Shown: piece by piece, positions 33,465-64,000 of the stretch
Layout of the letters: every line of letters starts with the position of its first letter
Numbering within the stretch: position 1 is the stretch's first letter
Origin: Corallium rubrum
Taxonomy: Eukaryota > Cnidaria > Anthozoa > Scleralcyonacea > Coralliidae
NCBI GenBank assembly: GCA_964035015.1
Contig: OZ036005.1
Coordinates: 2,502,925 to 2,566,924, forward strand
Reading direction: 5' to 3'
Length of the DNA stretch: 64,000 bases
Notes under the pieces: generated by a model
What the model was told of the DNA's origin: nothing
What the model saw: the letters and a program-made list of their open reading frames with translations, nothing else
Databases searched by the model: none
Made by a program: the position numbers and the translations under genes

Positions 33465-36245
33465 ATGGAGCGGTTGATGAAATGTCCAGCTTGTCTTCAT
33501 CCTTACAACAATGCACGATGTCTTCCATGTGGCCATTCCTTCTGTACTGCTTGCTTACGAAATATGTTATCAAGCGCAACACTGAACATGTTAATTTGCA
33601 CAGTTTGTACTCTTGGAAACCCAATTCCTCCTTCAGGAGTCCAAGGTTATCCTTTAAATATTGCTGTGCAAGAAATATGTACGTACTTAATTGAAAGCAG
33701 TAATTCAGAAAGCACTCAGGAAGAAGTAGTGGAAACAGACACCGGGGTTGAAGCCGAGGTAATTTTCTGCCAGACCCACAAGGAAAGAAAATTAGACCGA
33801 GTTTGCTTACCCTGTCGAAGCTTGATTTGTGCCTTATGCGAGGAAGGAACGTTACACTTTGAACATCGAATAATTTTACTAGGAGACAAAGACCGCATGA
33901 CAGAGGCAGATCCTATTCAGAAATGCATCCAAGATAATCTCACTGCTCTTCAACAGAAACACGACCTGATGAAAGAACAGTTAGACAAAATCAGGCACCT
34001 AGAAAGTTACATTCACGACAAATTCCGTCAAGTGGAGAATGCAATCACGAGTACGATACGAGAGGTATTTCAAGGAAAACAGCAATCATTCCTGGAAGAC
34101 TTTGAAAAAAGGAAAATTAATTTGATAACAAAATGTGAAATTCTGAAAACATGTCTTGAGGTATTGAGCGAAGATATCACAAGAGTAAGACCACAACTTT
34201 GCAGTGTATTTAGTCTTTATAATATATTTTCTACTCTGAAATCACTTTCCAAACAAGCAACCGGAACCGGAAATAACGTCGGGAATCAGGAAGAGTGCCC
34301 GGATGTATCGTGTTTTCAGAAATTAGAGCGCGAATTAGAAATGACCATTTCGGAATGCAACAAGTCGTTGGAAAATATGATTTCTCGGAGACGAATCACA
34401 GAAGATGTGGAACACGGTATTACTACTTCCGAACACTTAGTGAAGCGTGCAAAACTAAACTCCAATGAAGGTTGTACTGGAAAAGGTAAGTCGGATCATG
34501 GAGAAACTGTTACTTTCACCATACCCATTGGTACAACGACTGCTGGTCACTCAACGACTGCTAGTCGCTCAACGGATGATGGTCACTTAACGATTGCTGG
34601 TCACTCAACGGCGGCTGGTCACTCAACGACTGCTGGTCACTCAACGACTGCTGGTTACTCAAAGACTGCTGGTCACTCAACGACTGCTGGTCACTCAACG
34701 ACTGCTAGTCACTCAACGCATGATGTTCACTCAACGACTGCTGGTCACTCAACGACTGCTGGTCACTCAACGGCTGCTGGTCACTCAACGACTGCTAGTC
34801 ACTCAACGCATGATGGTCACTCAACGACTGCTGGTCACCCAACGGCTGTTGGTCACTCAACGAATGATGGTCACTCAACGGCTGATGGTCACTCAACGGC
34901 TGCTGGTCACTCAACGACTGCTGGTGGTACAACGGTTACTGGTCACTCAACTGATGAGATTATACCACTAAGTCCTGCATTAGATATACACATGTTTGAA
35001 ACAACTTTGTCACAAGATGACTTTGAAACATGTAGAAAGAGATTTTTCTCAGCCAATTATGATGACAATTCTCCTGTAGAAAATACCGAATGGTCAAGCA
35101 GTATGACAAGTCGTGAGTGTGAATGTAGTTCCACAACAACTAAGGAAGGACCTTCAACGATCGCTGGAATGACGAATGATACATCACAAAGACTAACACC
35201 ATCAGAAGTCTGGGAACCTGCTCCCAAAACCAATCAGAAGCCTTCAAGCACTCGTGATACATCACGTGATCTAAACAGACCAATCAGCCAATGTTATGAA
35301 ACGAAGTTAATCAGGACATATGGTACAAAAGGACGAGGTCATGGTCAGTTTAACGAACCAGAAGGTCTGGCTGTTGGACCTAGAGGAAACATCTTTGTCG
35401 CTGATAGTCTTAATAACAGAATCCAAGTCTTCAACTCTAATCTAGAGTTCCAATTTGCATTCGGAAAAGAACGTCTTGGGAAGCTTAAAAGGCCTTTTGA
35501 CGTCATTGTTGACGTCACAAGTAATGACAGTGACATCACGCAAGAGGACAGTGACGTCACGCAAGAGGACAGTGACGCCACATGTGATGGTAGTGACGTC
35601 ACACGTGATGGTAGTGACGTCAAACGTAGTGTCGTCATCGTTACTGACACACACAACAATAAACTACAGTTCTTTCACGGAGATGGTGAGTTCTCGGAGA
35701 AGTTTGGAAAAAAAGGAAGAAAGTTGAATGAGTTTGAAGGACCAAGTTGTGTGGCGCTCAATTCCAAAGGTCATGTGATCGTGACTGACTCACGTAATCA
35801 TCGCCTACAAGTGATTAATCCAACTGGTGAACAAGTAAGCGTTATCATTGGAAATCAAGGAGATGGTCTTCTAGATTTTAGTCATCCTTTTGGTGTCAGT
35901 GTTGATTGTAATGATAATATAATCGTAGCTGATTATGGTAATAATAAGATCAGTATTCTCTCATCCTCTGGAGATACTCTTAGAGTTTTTGGTCAAGCTG
36001 AATTATCAAGACCTACTCATGTTGCAGTTAGTCCTCGTGGTAACATCTTCGTGTCAGATTCGGGAAATCATCGGGTGCAAATATTTGATAAAGATGGGAG
36101 AAATTGTCTTGCGAGTTTTGGATCATTTGGTCAAGATCCTGGTCGGTTTCAGCAACCTGGAGGAATAACATGGCTTCCAAATGGTCAACTTATTGTTAGT
36201 GATGTCGGAAATAATCGCTTGCAAGTCTTTGATTGTCCTTATTAA
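33465..36245 (+). CDS. TRIM-NHL protein, copy D (type 2)
   Basis: Single-exon, 926 aa, the shortest copy. RING and B-box ligands are intact. As in copy B the FDFSNAESEEF triplet and acidic segment are absent. The linker has only about 23 hexapeptides (about 34532-34945) with THDGHS and TNDGHS variants. The NHL insert reads VTSNDSDITQEDSDVTQEDS followed by DGSDVTRDGSDVKR, so it is type 2. Small private changes (KTCLEVL, VSVIIGNQGDG). No frameshift or stop; presumably functional. Confidence 0.93.
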   Translation: MERLMKCPACLHPYNNARCLPCGHSFCTACLRNMLSSATLNMLICTVCTLGNPIPPSGVQGYPLNIAVQEICTYLIESSNSESTQEEVVETDTGVEAEVIFCQTHKERKLDRVCLPCRSLICALCEEGTLHFEHRIILLGDKDRMTEADPIQKCIQDNLTALQQKHDLMKEQLDKIRHLESYIHDKFRQVENAITSTIREVFQGKQQSFLEDFEKRKINLITKCEILKTCLEVLSEDITRVRPQLCSVFSLYNIFSTLKSLSKQATGTGNNVGNQEECPDVSCFQKLERELEMTISECNKSLENMISRRRITEDVEHGITTSEHLVKRAKLNSNEGCTGKGKSDHGETVTFTIPIGTTTAGHSTTASRSTDDGHLTIAGHSTAAGHSTTAGHSTTAGYSKTAGHSTTAGHSTTASHSTHDVHSTTAGHSTTAGHSTAAGHSTTASHSTHDGHSTTAGHPTAVGHSTNDGHSTADGHSTAAGHSTTAGGTTVTGHSTDEIIPLSPALDIHMFETTLSQDDFETCRKRFFSANYDDNSPVENTEWSSSMTSRECECSSTTTKEGPSTIAGMTNDTSQRLTPSEVWEPAPKTNQKPSSTRDTSRDLNRPISQCYETKLIRTYGTKGRGHGQFNEPEGLAVGPRGNIFVADSLNNRIQVFNSNLEFQFAFGKERLGKLKRPFDVIVDVTSNDSDITQEDSDVTQEDSDATCDGSDVTRDGSDVKRSVVIVTDTHNNKLQFFHGDGEFSEKFGKKGRKLNEFEGPSCVALNSKGHVIVTDSRNHRLQVINPTGEQVSVIIGNQGDGLLDFSHPFGVSVDCNDNIIVADYGNNKISILSSSGDTLRVFGQAELSRPTHVAVSPRGNIFVSDSGNHRVQIFDKDGRNCLASFGSFGQDPGRFQQPGGITWLPNGQLIVSDVGNNRLQVFDCPY

Positions 36246-37851
36246 TAGATAGTTTTAAGCCCTTTTACTGCAACCTCGTCTCCAGGCCATTCGTGAAAAG
36301 ATGTGGCAAGGCGAGAGACCGCCCTTCTTTCGTGTTCAAATGACGTCAAACGTACCTTTATAAGAGGACAATATGCACAGAAGCGATATGCTTTATTTGT
36401 TAAATGAAACTCAAGATATGAGCTAAGAAAATATGTTTAACTCATATTTTGAGTTTCAAGATGTTCATTTTCGGTTTATGCTATGTCTTGTATTATATGA
36501 ATGTGTTGTACGTCACGCATGCGTTCATAGGGGAATACTTTTATGTATACAATACATAACAATATTTGCACATGGTCAATTGAGATATGGTCTGGAAACT
36601 CAGTGAAAATCTTTGTTCTATCTTTTTGTTCACGTTTATGCAAACCCGTGCACGGTGATGACAATGTATTTTCGGTCTAATGAAACAGACATCCAATAGC
36701 AGCGTTAAGGTTCAATCACTCAACCGTAGGACCGTTCACTCAACCGTAGGACCGTTTCAACCTAAAATCACAAATTCATGAATAATTCATGAGCTAATTA
36801 CCCAATAATAAAGGCCCATTTGATCACGAGATGGCATTTGGATTTCCCGGTGAAACACCCTGAGCTTACAATAGATTCTTGCTGCATGCGATTAAGATAT
36901 TTGATGAAAGTCACTAGTTATTGTATTTCAGAGTCGGACTGGCTTCGTATTTGGGGCGGTGCCATTATGGGTTAAACAGTTTGCATCGGTGGGCCATTCG
37001 CCCTATTGCGGTATAGTTGTATTGCGTGTTTTCTTTCGCCGGCTATGCAGGCTATGCCATTAGGGAGAGAGGCGCCGTCAGGGTTTCTTTCAACAGGGCG
37101 GCGGGGGAGGGGGGGGGGGGACAGGCAATACTTACTACGTGTGGGGCAAGGAACTTCTAGGGGGATCCGGGGATCCCCCGGAAAATTTTGAATTTTAGAG
37201 TCTCTGAAATAGCATTTACCGCATTTTGAGGGGGGTTTGAAAGAGTTTTGAAGGATATAAAATACCAAACAAAATATTCAAATATACTCATAGAATGAGT
37301 ATATTTACCATAACATGAGCTATATACCATAACATGCAAGGCATACATCATCACATGTTGTCATACATGGACAAATCAACTCACATTGTGTGTATTGTTA
37401 ATTAGGGGACTACTTCATGTCAGGCTGTCAGCTGCGTGAAGCGTACTAAAATATTATTTAATCGTAATATACTATTAGCTGTACCATGATTAAAACGTAA
37501 AACGACTATAAATCCAAAATCGGTTTTTTAAATAGAAATTGCACTACATATCAAATATAATATTATACAACGGGAAAGGGGCGCAGTAACGGCATCCTAA
37601 GGGGGCGCATGTGCCATTGGCACAATGGCACAATGGCTAGTCCAACTCGGTTGTATTTTCTGTACAATGAAGCAGTCATCCAATAGCAACGCTCGGGTTT
37701 AATTAGTGAGTTGCTTCATCGTCACGTGGTTTTCTCATGTAAGGATCTCCAATGTCAGTTCAACATGACCATGCTTCATGTTGAAAGACAATAGAGCTTC
37801 CAAACCATGTATATGACATAAGTATATACTCAATGTAATCTTTAACTCATT
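36246..37851. other. Right flank of TRIM array and spacer
   Basis: The conserved 3' flank continues to about 36560, then a partial TIR-family segment (TCAATTGAGATATGGTCTGG, 36578; AGCGTTAAGGTTCAATCACT, 36701). From about 37040 to 37300 lies an element with a G run and GATCCCCCGGAAAATTTTGA, related to 23616-23932 and 51568-52213. Near 37660-37810 is another CAATAGCAACG-containing fragment. No gene. Confidence 0.5.
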
Positions 37852-37895
37852 CTGAAGATGTTACTGGTTAAGTTCATTTAAAGTAACGAAACGTC
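37852..37895 (+). ncRNA. Hammerhead-like core
   Basis: CTGAAGA, then GTTACT pairing with AGTAAC across a loop, then GAAACGTC. This matches the CUGANGA-stem II-GAAA order of a hammerhead with a minimal helix III. One unpaired base lies between core and stem II, so activity is uncertain. Confidence 0.35.
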
Positions 37896-38218
37896 AATAA
37901 TTATTCTTTGTTTTTAAATGGTTTCCTTTCGTTATGGTATTGCATTTTAAAATTTTGAGCTGGGCTCTTATACTCATTATTCGCGGTTACGGTTTTCGCT
38001 CGGTAAATCACTTGCTAACTGCAACCTCGTTCCCAGGACATTCGTGGTAGGGACGAGAGATCACGTGACAAAATATTCCAATATATTTGGGAAATTTTCC
38101 CGCCAGTTGAAAATATTGACTTGGTGCATGTGAACTGTGAAAAGCAGAAAAATATTTTACTCATACTAAATCTTTGGTCCTTCCAGCGTGTTGAAGTAAT
38201 AGTTCAAATAGAGACGGA

Positions 38219-38316
38219 GGACTTTACCGGGATTTCAAAATCCGAGTGCCTATTGAAAATACGAGCCGAAGGCGAGCATTTTTAATGCACGAGGCTTTGA
38301 AATCCCGGTAAAGTCC
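38219..38316. mobile_element. Foldback element
   Basis: Arms GGACTTTACCGGGATTTCAA and complement around ATACGAGCCGAAGGCGAGCA. The adjacent 38340-38400 has a further hairpin ATTTTCAAAGTCCTAGGACT. Confidence 0.7.
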
Positions 38317-38399
38317 GACGTCGAGTGTTTGAACTGACTTCTTAAAGTAATTTACATATTTTCAAAGTCCTAGGACTTTGAAAATATTTCAAAACGTCA

Positions 38400-38823
38400 T
38401 CACGTGATCAGCTAGATGGATCTTCCTCGGGTTTCAAAACACTGATTAAACATTAATTTCTTTTGTTTTTGGTTCATGAATTATTAATGAGTTTGAGAAC
38501 TCACTGGAAAATCTTCTAAATATATCGAAACATTTCTTAACGTGCTCCAAAATCCAGTCTTTGCCAGGGCGTCCTCTCGCCCCGCTGCATCCTCTCACGA
38601 GCACCCTGGAGACGCAGTTGATCTTGCTGTTTTGAAACAGAATCTCAAAATAAGTCAACACAGACTGAGAAAACAACAACTTGGACAACAAGACAAGAAA
38701 CACTAGCTCTGCCGTTAAATTTCAGAATTTGCTAAAGAATCTAAAATTCGATGCAGCATTCTAACTTTCTATAAACTGTACTCCAATCTTTTGCACATAT
38801 TTTTTATATAAATTGTAATCTAA
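38400..38823. other. Spacer, no gene recognised
   Basis: Contains TTCATGAATTATTAATGAGT, a 20-bp motif also near 39400, 43550 and (diverged) 43150 and 47110, always at an element edge. No coding feature seen. Confidence 0.4.
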
Positions 38824-38960
38824 AGTACTGCAGTGCACTGAGCTGTACTGTACTGTACTGTACTGCACTGCACTGCACTGCGCTGCGCTGCACTGCGCTG
38901 TACTGCGCTGCGCTGCGCTGCGCTGCGCTGCGCTGCACTGCACTGCACTGTACTCTAATG
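38824..38960. repeat. Pentanucleotide array (CTG[CT][AG])n
   Basis: TACTG, CACTG and CGCTG variants in blocks (TACTG, then CACTG, then mostly CGCTG). Confidence 0.9.
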
Positions 38961-38985
38961 TAACATTTCATAAACGAGTGGGAGT

Positions 38986-39232
38986 GTTTTACCAGGGGTT
39001 ACAAACACGAGAGGACAATGAAAATCACGAGGCCGTTAACCGAGTAATTTTCATTGTTCTCGAGTATTTGTAAAACATGAGAGAATAATGAAAATCACGA
39101 GGATGCAGGCCGAGTGATTTTTATTGTTTTCGAATGTTTTACAAACACGAGAGAACGTTGAAAATTACGAGGTAATAGGCCGAGTGATTTTTGTTGTTCT
39201 CGAGTGTTTGAAACCCCTGGTAAAACACGATC
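38986..39232. mobile_element. Compound foldback with three internal hairpins
   Basis: Outer ends GTGTTTTACCAGGGGTT and its complement. Between them three successive units of about 70 bp each form their own hairpin (ACGAGAG..AATGAAAATCACGAGG / CCGAGT.ATTTTCATTGTTCTCG), with increasing divergence. Confidence 0.7.
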
Positions 39233-39423
39233 AATTATAGTTGATGGACTTGGTGATATTGGTGCATATTGATATTGGTGCATGGTAATAAACGGTTCTT
39301 TGTTTGTGCCGTTTATTATCTGATTTCGTTGCGTGACCTTTACCGGGTTTCAAAACTCATACACATGACCAAATATTTTCCCCCAATTGGCTAATTACTT
39401 CATGAATTATTAATGAGTTTGAG

Positions 39424-39482
39424 TAATGTAATGTAATGTAATGTAATGTAATGTAATGTAATGTAATGTAATTGTAATGTAA
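39424..39482. repeat. (TAATG)n array
   Basis: About 11 units following the ATTATTAATGAGTTTGAG motif. Confidence 0.9.
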
Positions 39483-39844
39483 TATATGGCACAAGTTACT
39501 TCCGTTGAAATCGTGTGTTCTCATTGGCCGAGACGTGTCACGTGCCGGTCGATTATTTTCCGTAATCGACCGGTCGATTACGGATATTGTCAGCCATGTT
39601 GTTTGCAACCAAACAACGAAAGAAAACCGCAAGAATTTTGTGAATTCAACAACTGAGGACTAAATTATGTATGATTGGGATGAGAGCAATCTGGAAGCAA
39701 GTTTACGAGTCCGAAAGCGATGACAACAAAAGCAACAACATTGAAAACGATGAGTTTATGTCACACGCTCGAGGTCACACTAAAGTGACTAAAGTACGTA
39801 TCATGACAAGGTATAAATGTAAGGTTTGTTGTTTCAAAATGCCA

Positions 39845-40008
39845 TATAATAAACTTTTTATTAACCTCGCTTGCTCGGTCTTTACAGAGAAATATCAGAC
39901 CTCGGTCTTCGTGTACAAACCTCGCCCTACGGGCTCGGTCTGTACCAAAAAGACCTCGGTCCGATATTTCTCTGTAAAGACCTCGTGTTCGGTTAATAAG
40001 AAGTTAGT
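39845..40008. mobile_element. Foldback element
   Basis: Arms CTTTTTATTAACC..TTTACAGAGAAATATC and complement ending GGTTAATAAGAAG, with GACCTCGGTC and CCTCGCCCTACGGGCTCGG inside. It abuts the next array directly. Confidence 0.7.
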
Positions 40009-40011
40009 AAT

Positions 40012-40535
40012 GTAATTGTAATGTAATGTAATGTAATGTAATGTAATGTAATGTAATGTAATGTAATGTAATGTAATGTAGTGTAGTGTAATGCAGTGTA
40101 ATGCAGTGTAATGCAGTGTAATGCAGTGAATTGCAGTGAATTGCAGTGTAATGCAGTGTAATGCAGTGTAATGCAGTGTAATGCAGTGTAATGCAGTGTA
40201 ATGCAGTGTAATGCAGTGTAATGCAGTGTAATGCAGTGTAATGCAGTGTAATGCAGTGTAATGCAGTGTAATGCAGTGTAATGCAGTGTAATGCAGTGTA
40301 ATGCAGTGTAATGCAGTGTAATGTAGTGTAATGTAATGTAGTGTAGTGTAATGCAGTGTAATGCAGTGTAATGCAGTGTAATGCAGTGAATTGCAGTGTA
40401 ATGCGCAGTGTAATGCAGTGTAATGCAGTGTAATGCAGTGTAATGCAGTGTAATGCAGTGTAATGCAGTGTAATGCAGTGTAATGTAGTGTAATGTAATG
40501 TAATGTAATGTAATGTAATGTAATGTAATGTAATG
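40012..40535. repeat. (TAATG) / (TGTAATGCAG)n array
   Basis: Pure TAATG at both ends and a 10-bp higher-order unit TGTAATGCAG (alternating TAATG and CAGTG pentamers) over about 360 bp in the middle, with one 2-bp slip near 40404. Confidence 0.95.
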
Positions 40536-40570
40536 ATTGCGAAATTATTTCTCTTACCAAATTTTTAAAT

Positions 40571-40576
40571 TTTATT
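40571..40576 (-). terminator. Poly(A) signal for TRAPPC9
   Basis: AATAAA on the minus strand, about 130 bp after the TRAPPC9 stop codon. Confidence 0.5.
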
Positions 40577-40705
40577 GTATATTACAGTATTCAGACACTG
40601 CAATACACGAACGCAATCTTTACAAACAAATTGCAATTATTTAAATTTGTTTTCCTAAAAACAAGACTTTATCTTAAGAACCATTGTGGGTCTTATATTC
40701 TTGTT

Positions 40706-63176
<22,471 letters not shown>

Positions 63177-63261
63177 CTGAAAAAAGAACACCAGAATGTA
63201 CACTTGAAAGTGATAAGATTAGAGGGTTGTACACACTGTAGTGTGTTTGGGTTAGAGTTAA

Positions 63262-64000
63262 AATTAGAGTCATAGTAATGGTGAAGGTGAAGGTGATGGT
63301 AGTATAGTGATGGTGGTGGTAGTAGCAGTGGTGGTAATGATAGTGGTAGTAGTAATGGTGGTGGTAGTGATGATGGCAGTAGATGGTGGTAATGGTGATG
63401 GTAGTGGTGATGGTAATAGTGGTGGTTGTTGTGATGTTGGTGGTGGTAACGTTAATAGTGATGGTAGTGGTAATGGTGGTGGTGGTGATGCTGATGGTTA
63501 TGGTGGTGATGGTAGTGATGGTGGTGGTAGTGGTGATGGTAATTAGTAGTAGTGGTGGTGGTGATGGTAGTGGTGATAGTAATGGTGGTAGTGATTATAG
63601 TAGTAATGGTGATGGTGGTAGTGGTAATAATGGTGGTGGTTGTGGCAGTGATGATGGTAGTGGTGGTGGCAGTGGTGATGGTAGTAGTAATAATGGTGGT
63701 GGTAGTGGTAATGGTGGTGGTGATAGTGGTGGTGATGGTAGTAGTAATGGTGATGGTGGTAGTGGTAATAATGGTGGTGGTTGTGACAGTGGTGATGGTA
63801 GTGGTGGTGGTAGTGGTGATGGTAGTGGTGGTGGCAGTGGTGATGGTAGTAGTACTAATGGTTGTGGTAGTGGTAATGGTGGTGGTGATAGTAGTGGTGA
63901 TAGTAGTGGTGATGGTAGCAGTAATGGTGGTGGTGGTAGTGGTAATGGTAGTGGTAATGGCGGTGGTAATGGTAGTGTTGGTGGTAGTGGCAGTGGTAAT
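63262..64000. repeat. GGTGAT/GGTAGT trinucleotide-type repeat
   Basis: Imperfect (GGT)(GAT/AGT/AAT) repeats to the window end, in a TRAPPC9 intron. Apparent Gly/Val/Asp-rich frames across it are repeat artefacts. Confidence 0.9.

Noticed and set aside
39895..40560. 221-residue LHYTALHCIT frame
   Set aside because: Translation of the TAATG/CAGTG array.
63307..63546. Gly/Asp/Val-rich 79-residue frame
   Set aside because: Trinucleotide-type repeat in a TRAPPC9 intron.

Overview
The window is nuclear DNA of a metazoan: genes have introns, coding density is low, and foldback (TIR) elements, LINE fragments, a Penelope-like GIY-YIG fragment and very long microsatellites fill the rest. A TTAGGG-type repeat, the PLE/RTE/CR1-like retroelement mix, a 25-bp repeat carrying TCGTCTGGCGTTAGACAGAG and a lineage-style TRIM-NHL expansion look most like a marine invertebrate. 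My best guess is an anthozoan cnidarian (moderate confidence); a sponge or another invertebrate is not excluded. No organism-specific gene settles it.

Layout. 1-2.1 kb: left end with a tRNA-like fragment and one candidate minus-strand exon of an unknown gene. 2.1-5.8 kb (+): a two-exon Tribbles pseudokinase gene. 6-12 kb: transposon-rich spacer with a 5'-truncated Penelope-like element, two related TIR miniature elements, several foldbacks and a TIR element whose core is a 635-bp TTTG/CTTG/CTGT array. 10.4-36.8 kb (+): a tandem array of four intronless TRIM-NHL genes (12970-16602, 20330-23383, 25887-29552, 33465-36245). Each has RING, B-box, coiled coil, a minisatellite-encoded TTAGHS linker and an NHL propeller with a second repeat array inserted in one blade. 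The genes alternate in type (A, B, A', B'), and A and A' carry the same LINE tail and TATTG array downstream, so a two-gene block was duplicated. 36.8-40.7 kb: foldbacks and pentanucleotide arrays. 40.7-63.2 kb (-): the 3' twelve exons of TRAPPC9 (TRAPPII subunit), whose introns are packed with repeats; its 5' part lies beyond 64 kb.

Main points: (1) the alternating TRIM-NHL array with two independent coding minisatellites per gene and a mosaic upstream region in copy 4; (2) a good U12-type AT-AC intron in TRAPPC9, needed to keep a conserved W-x-I-P motif; (3) a three-level nested insertion in a TRAPPC9 intron: LINE tail, then a TIR element with a 9-bp target duplication, then an RTE-like LINE with a 106-bp target duplication; (4) hammerhead-ribozyme-like cores recurring inside foldback elements; (5) one sequence module shared by a Tribbles intron repeat, a 131-bp satellite and a 25-bp satellite.

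Tribbles (COP1-linked pseudokinase scaffold), TRIM-NHL (RING E3-type proteins) and TRAPPC9 (vesicle tethering) do not form one pathway. The two single-copy genes flank an expanding, probably fast-evolving TRIM-NHL cluster. Homology calls were made by eye from remembered family sequences; no database search was run.
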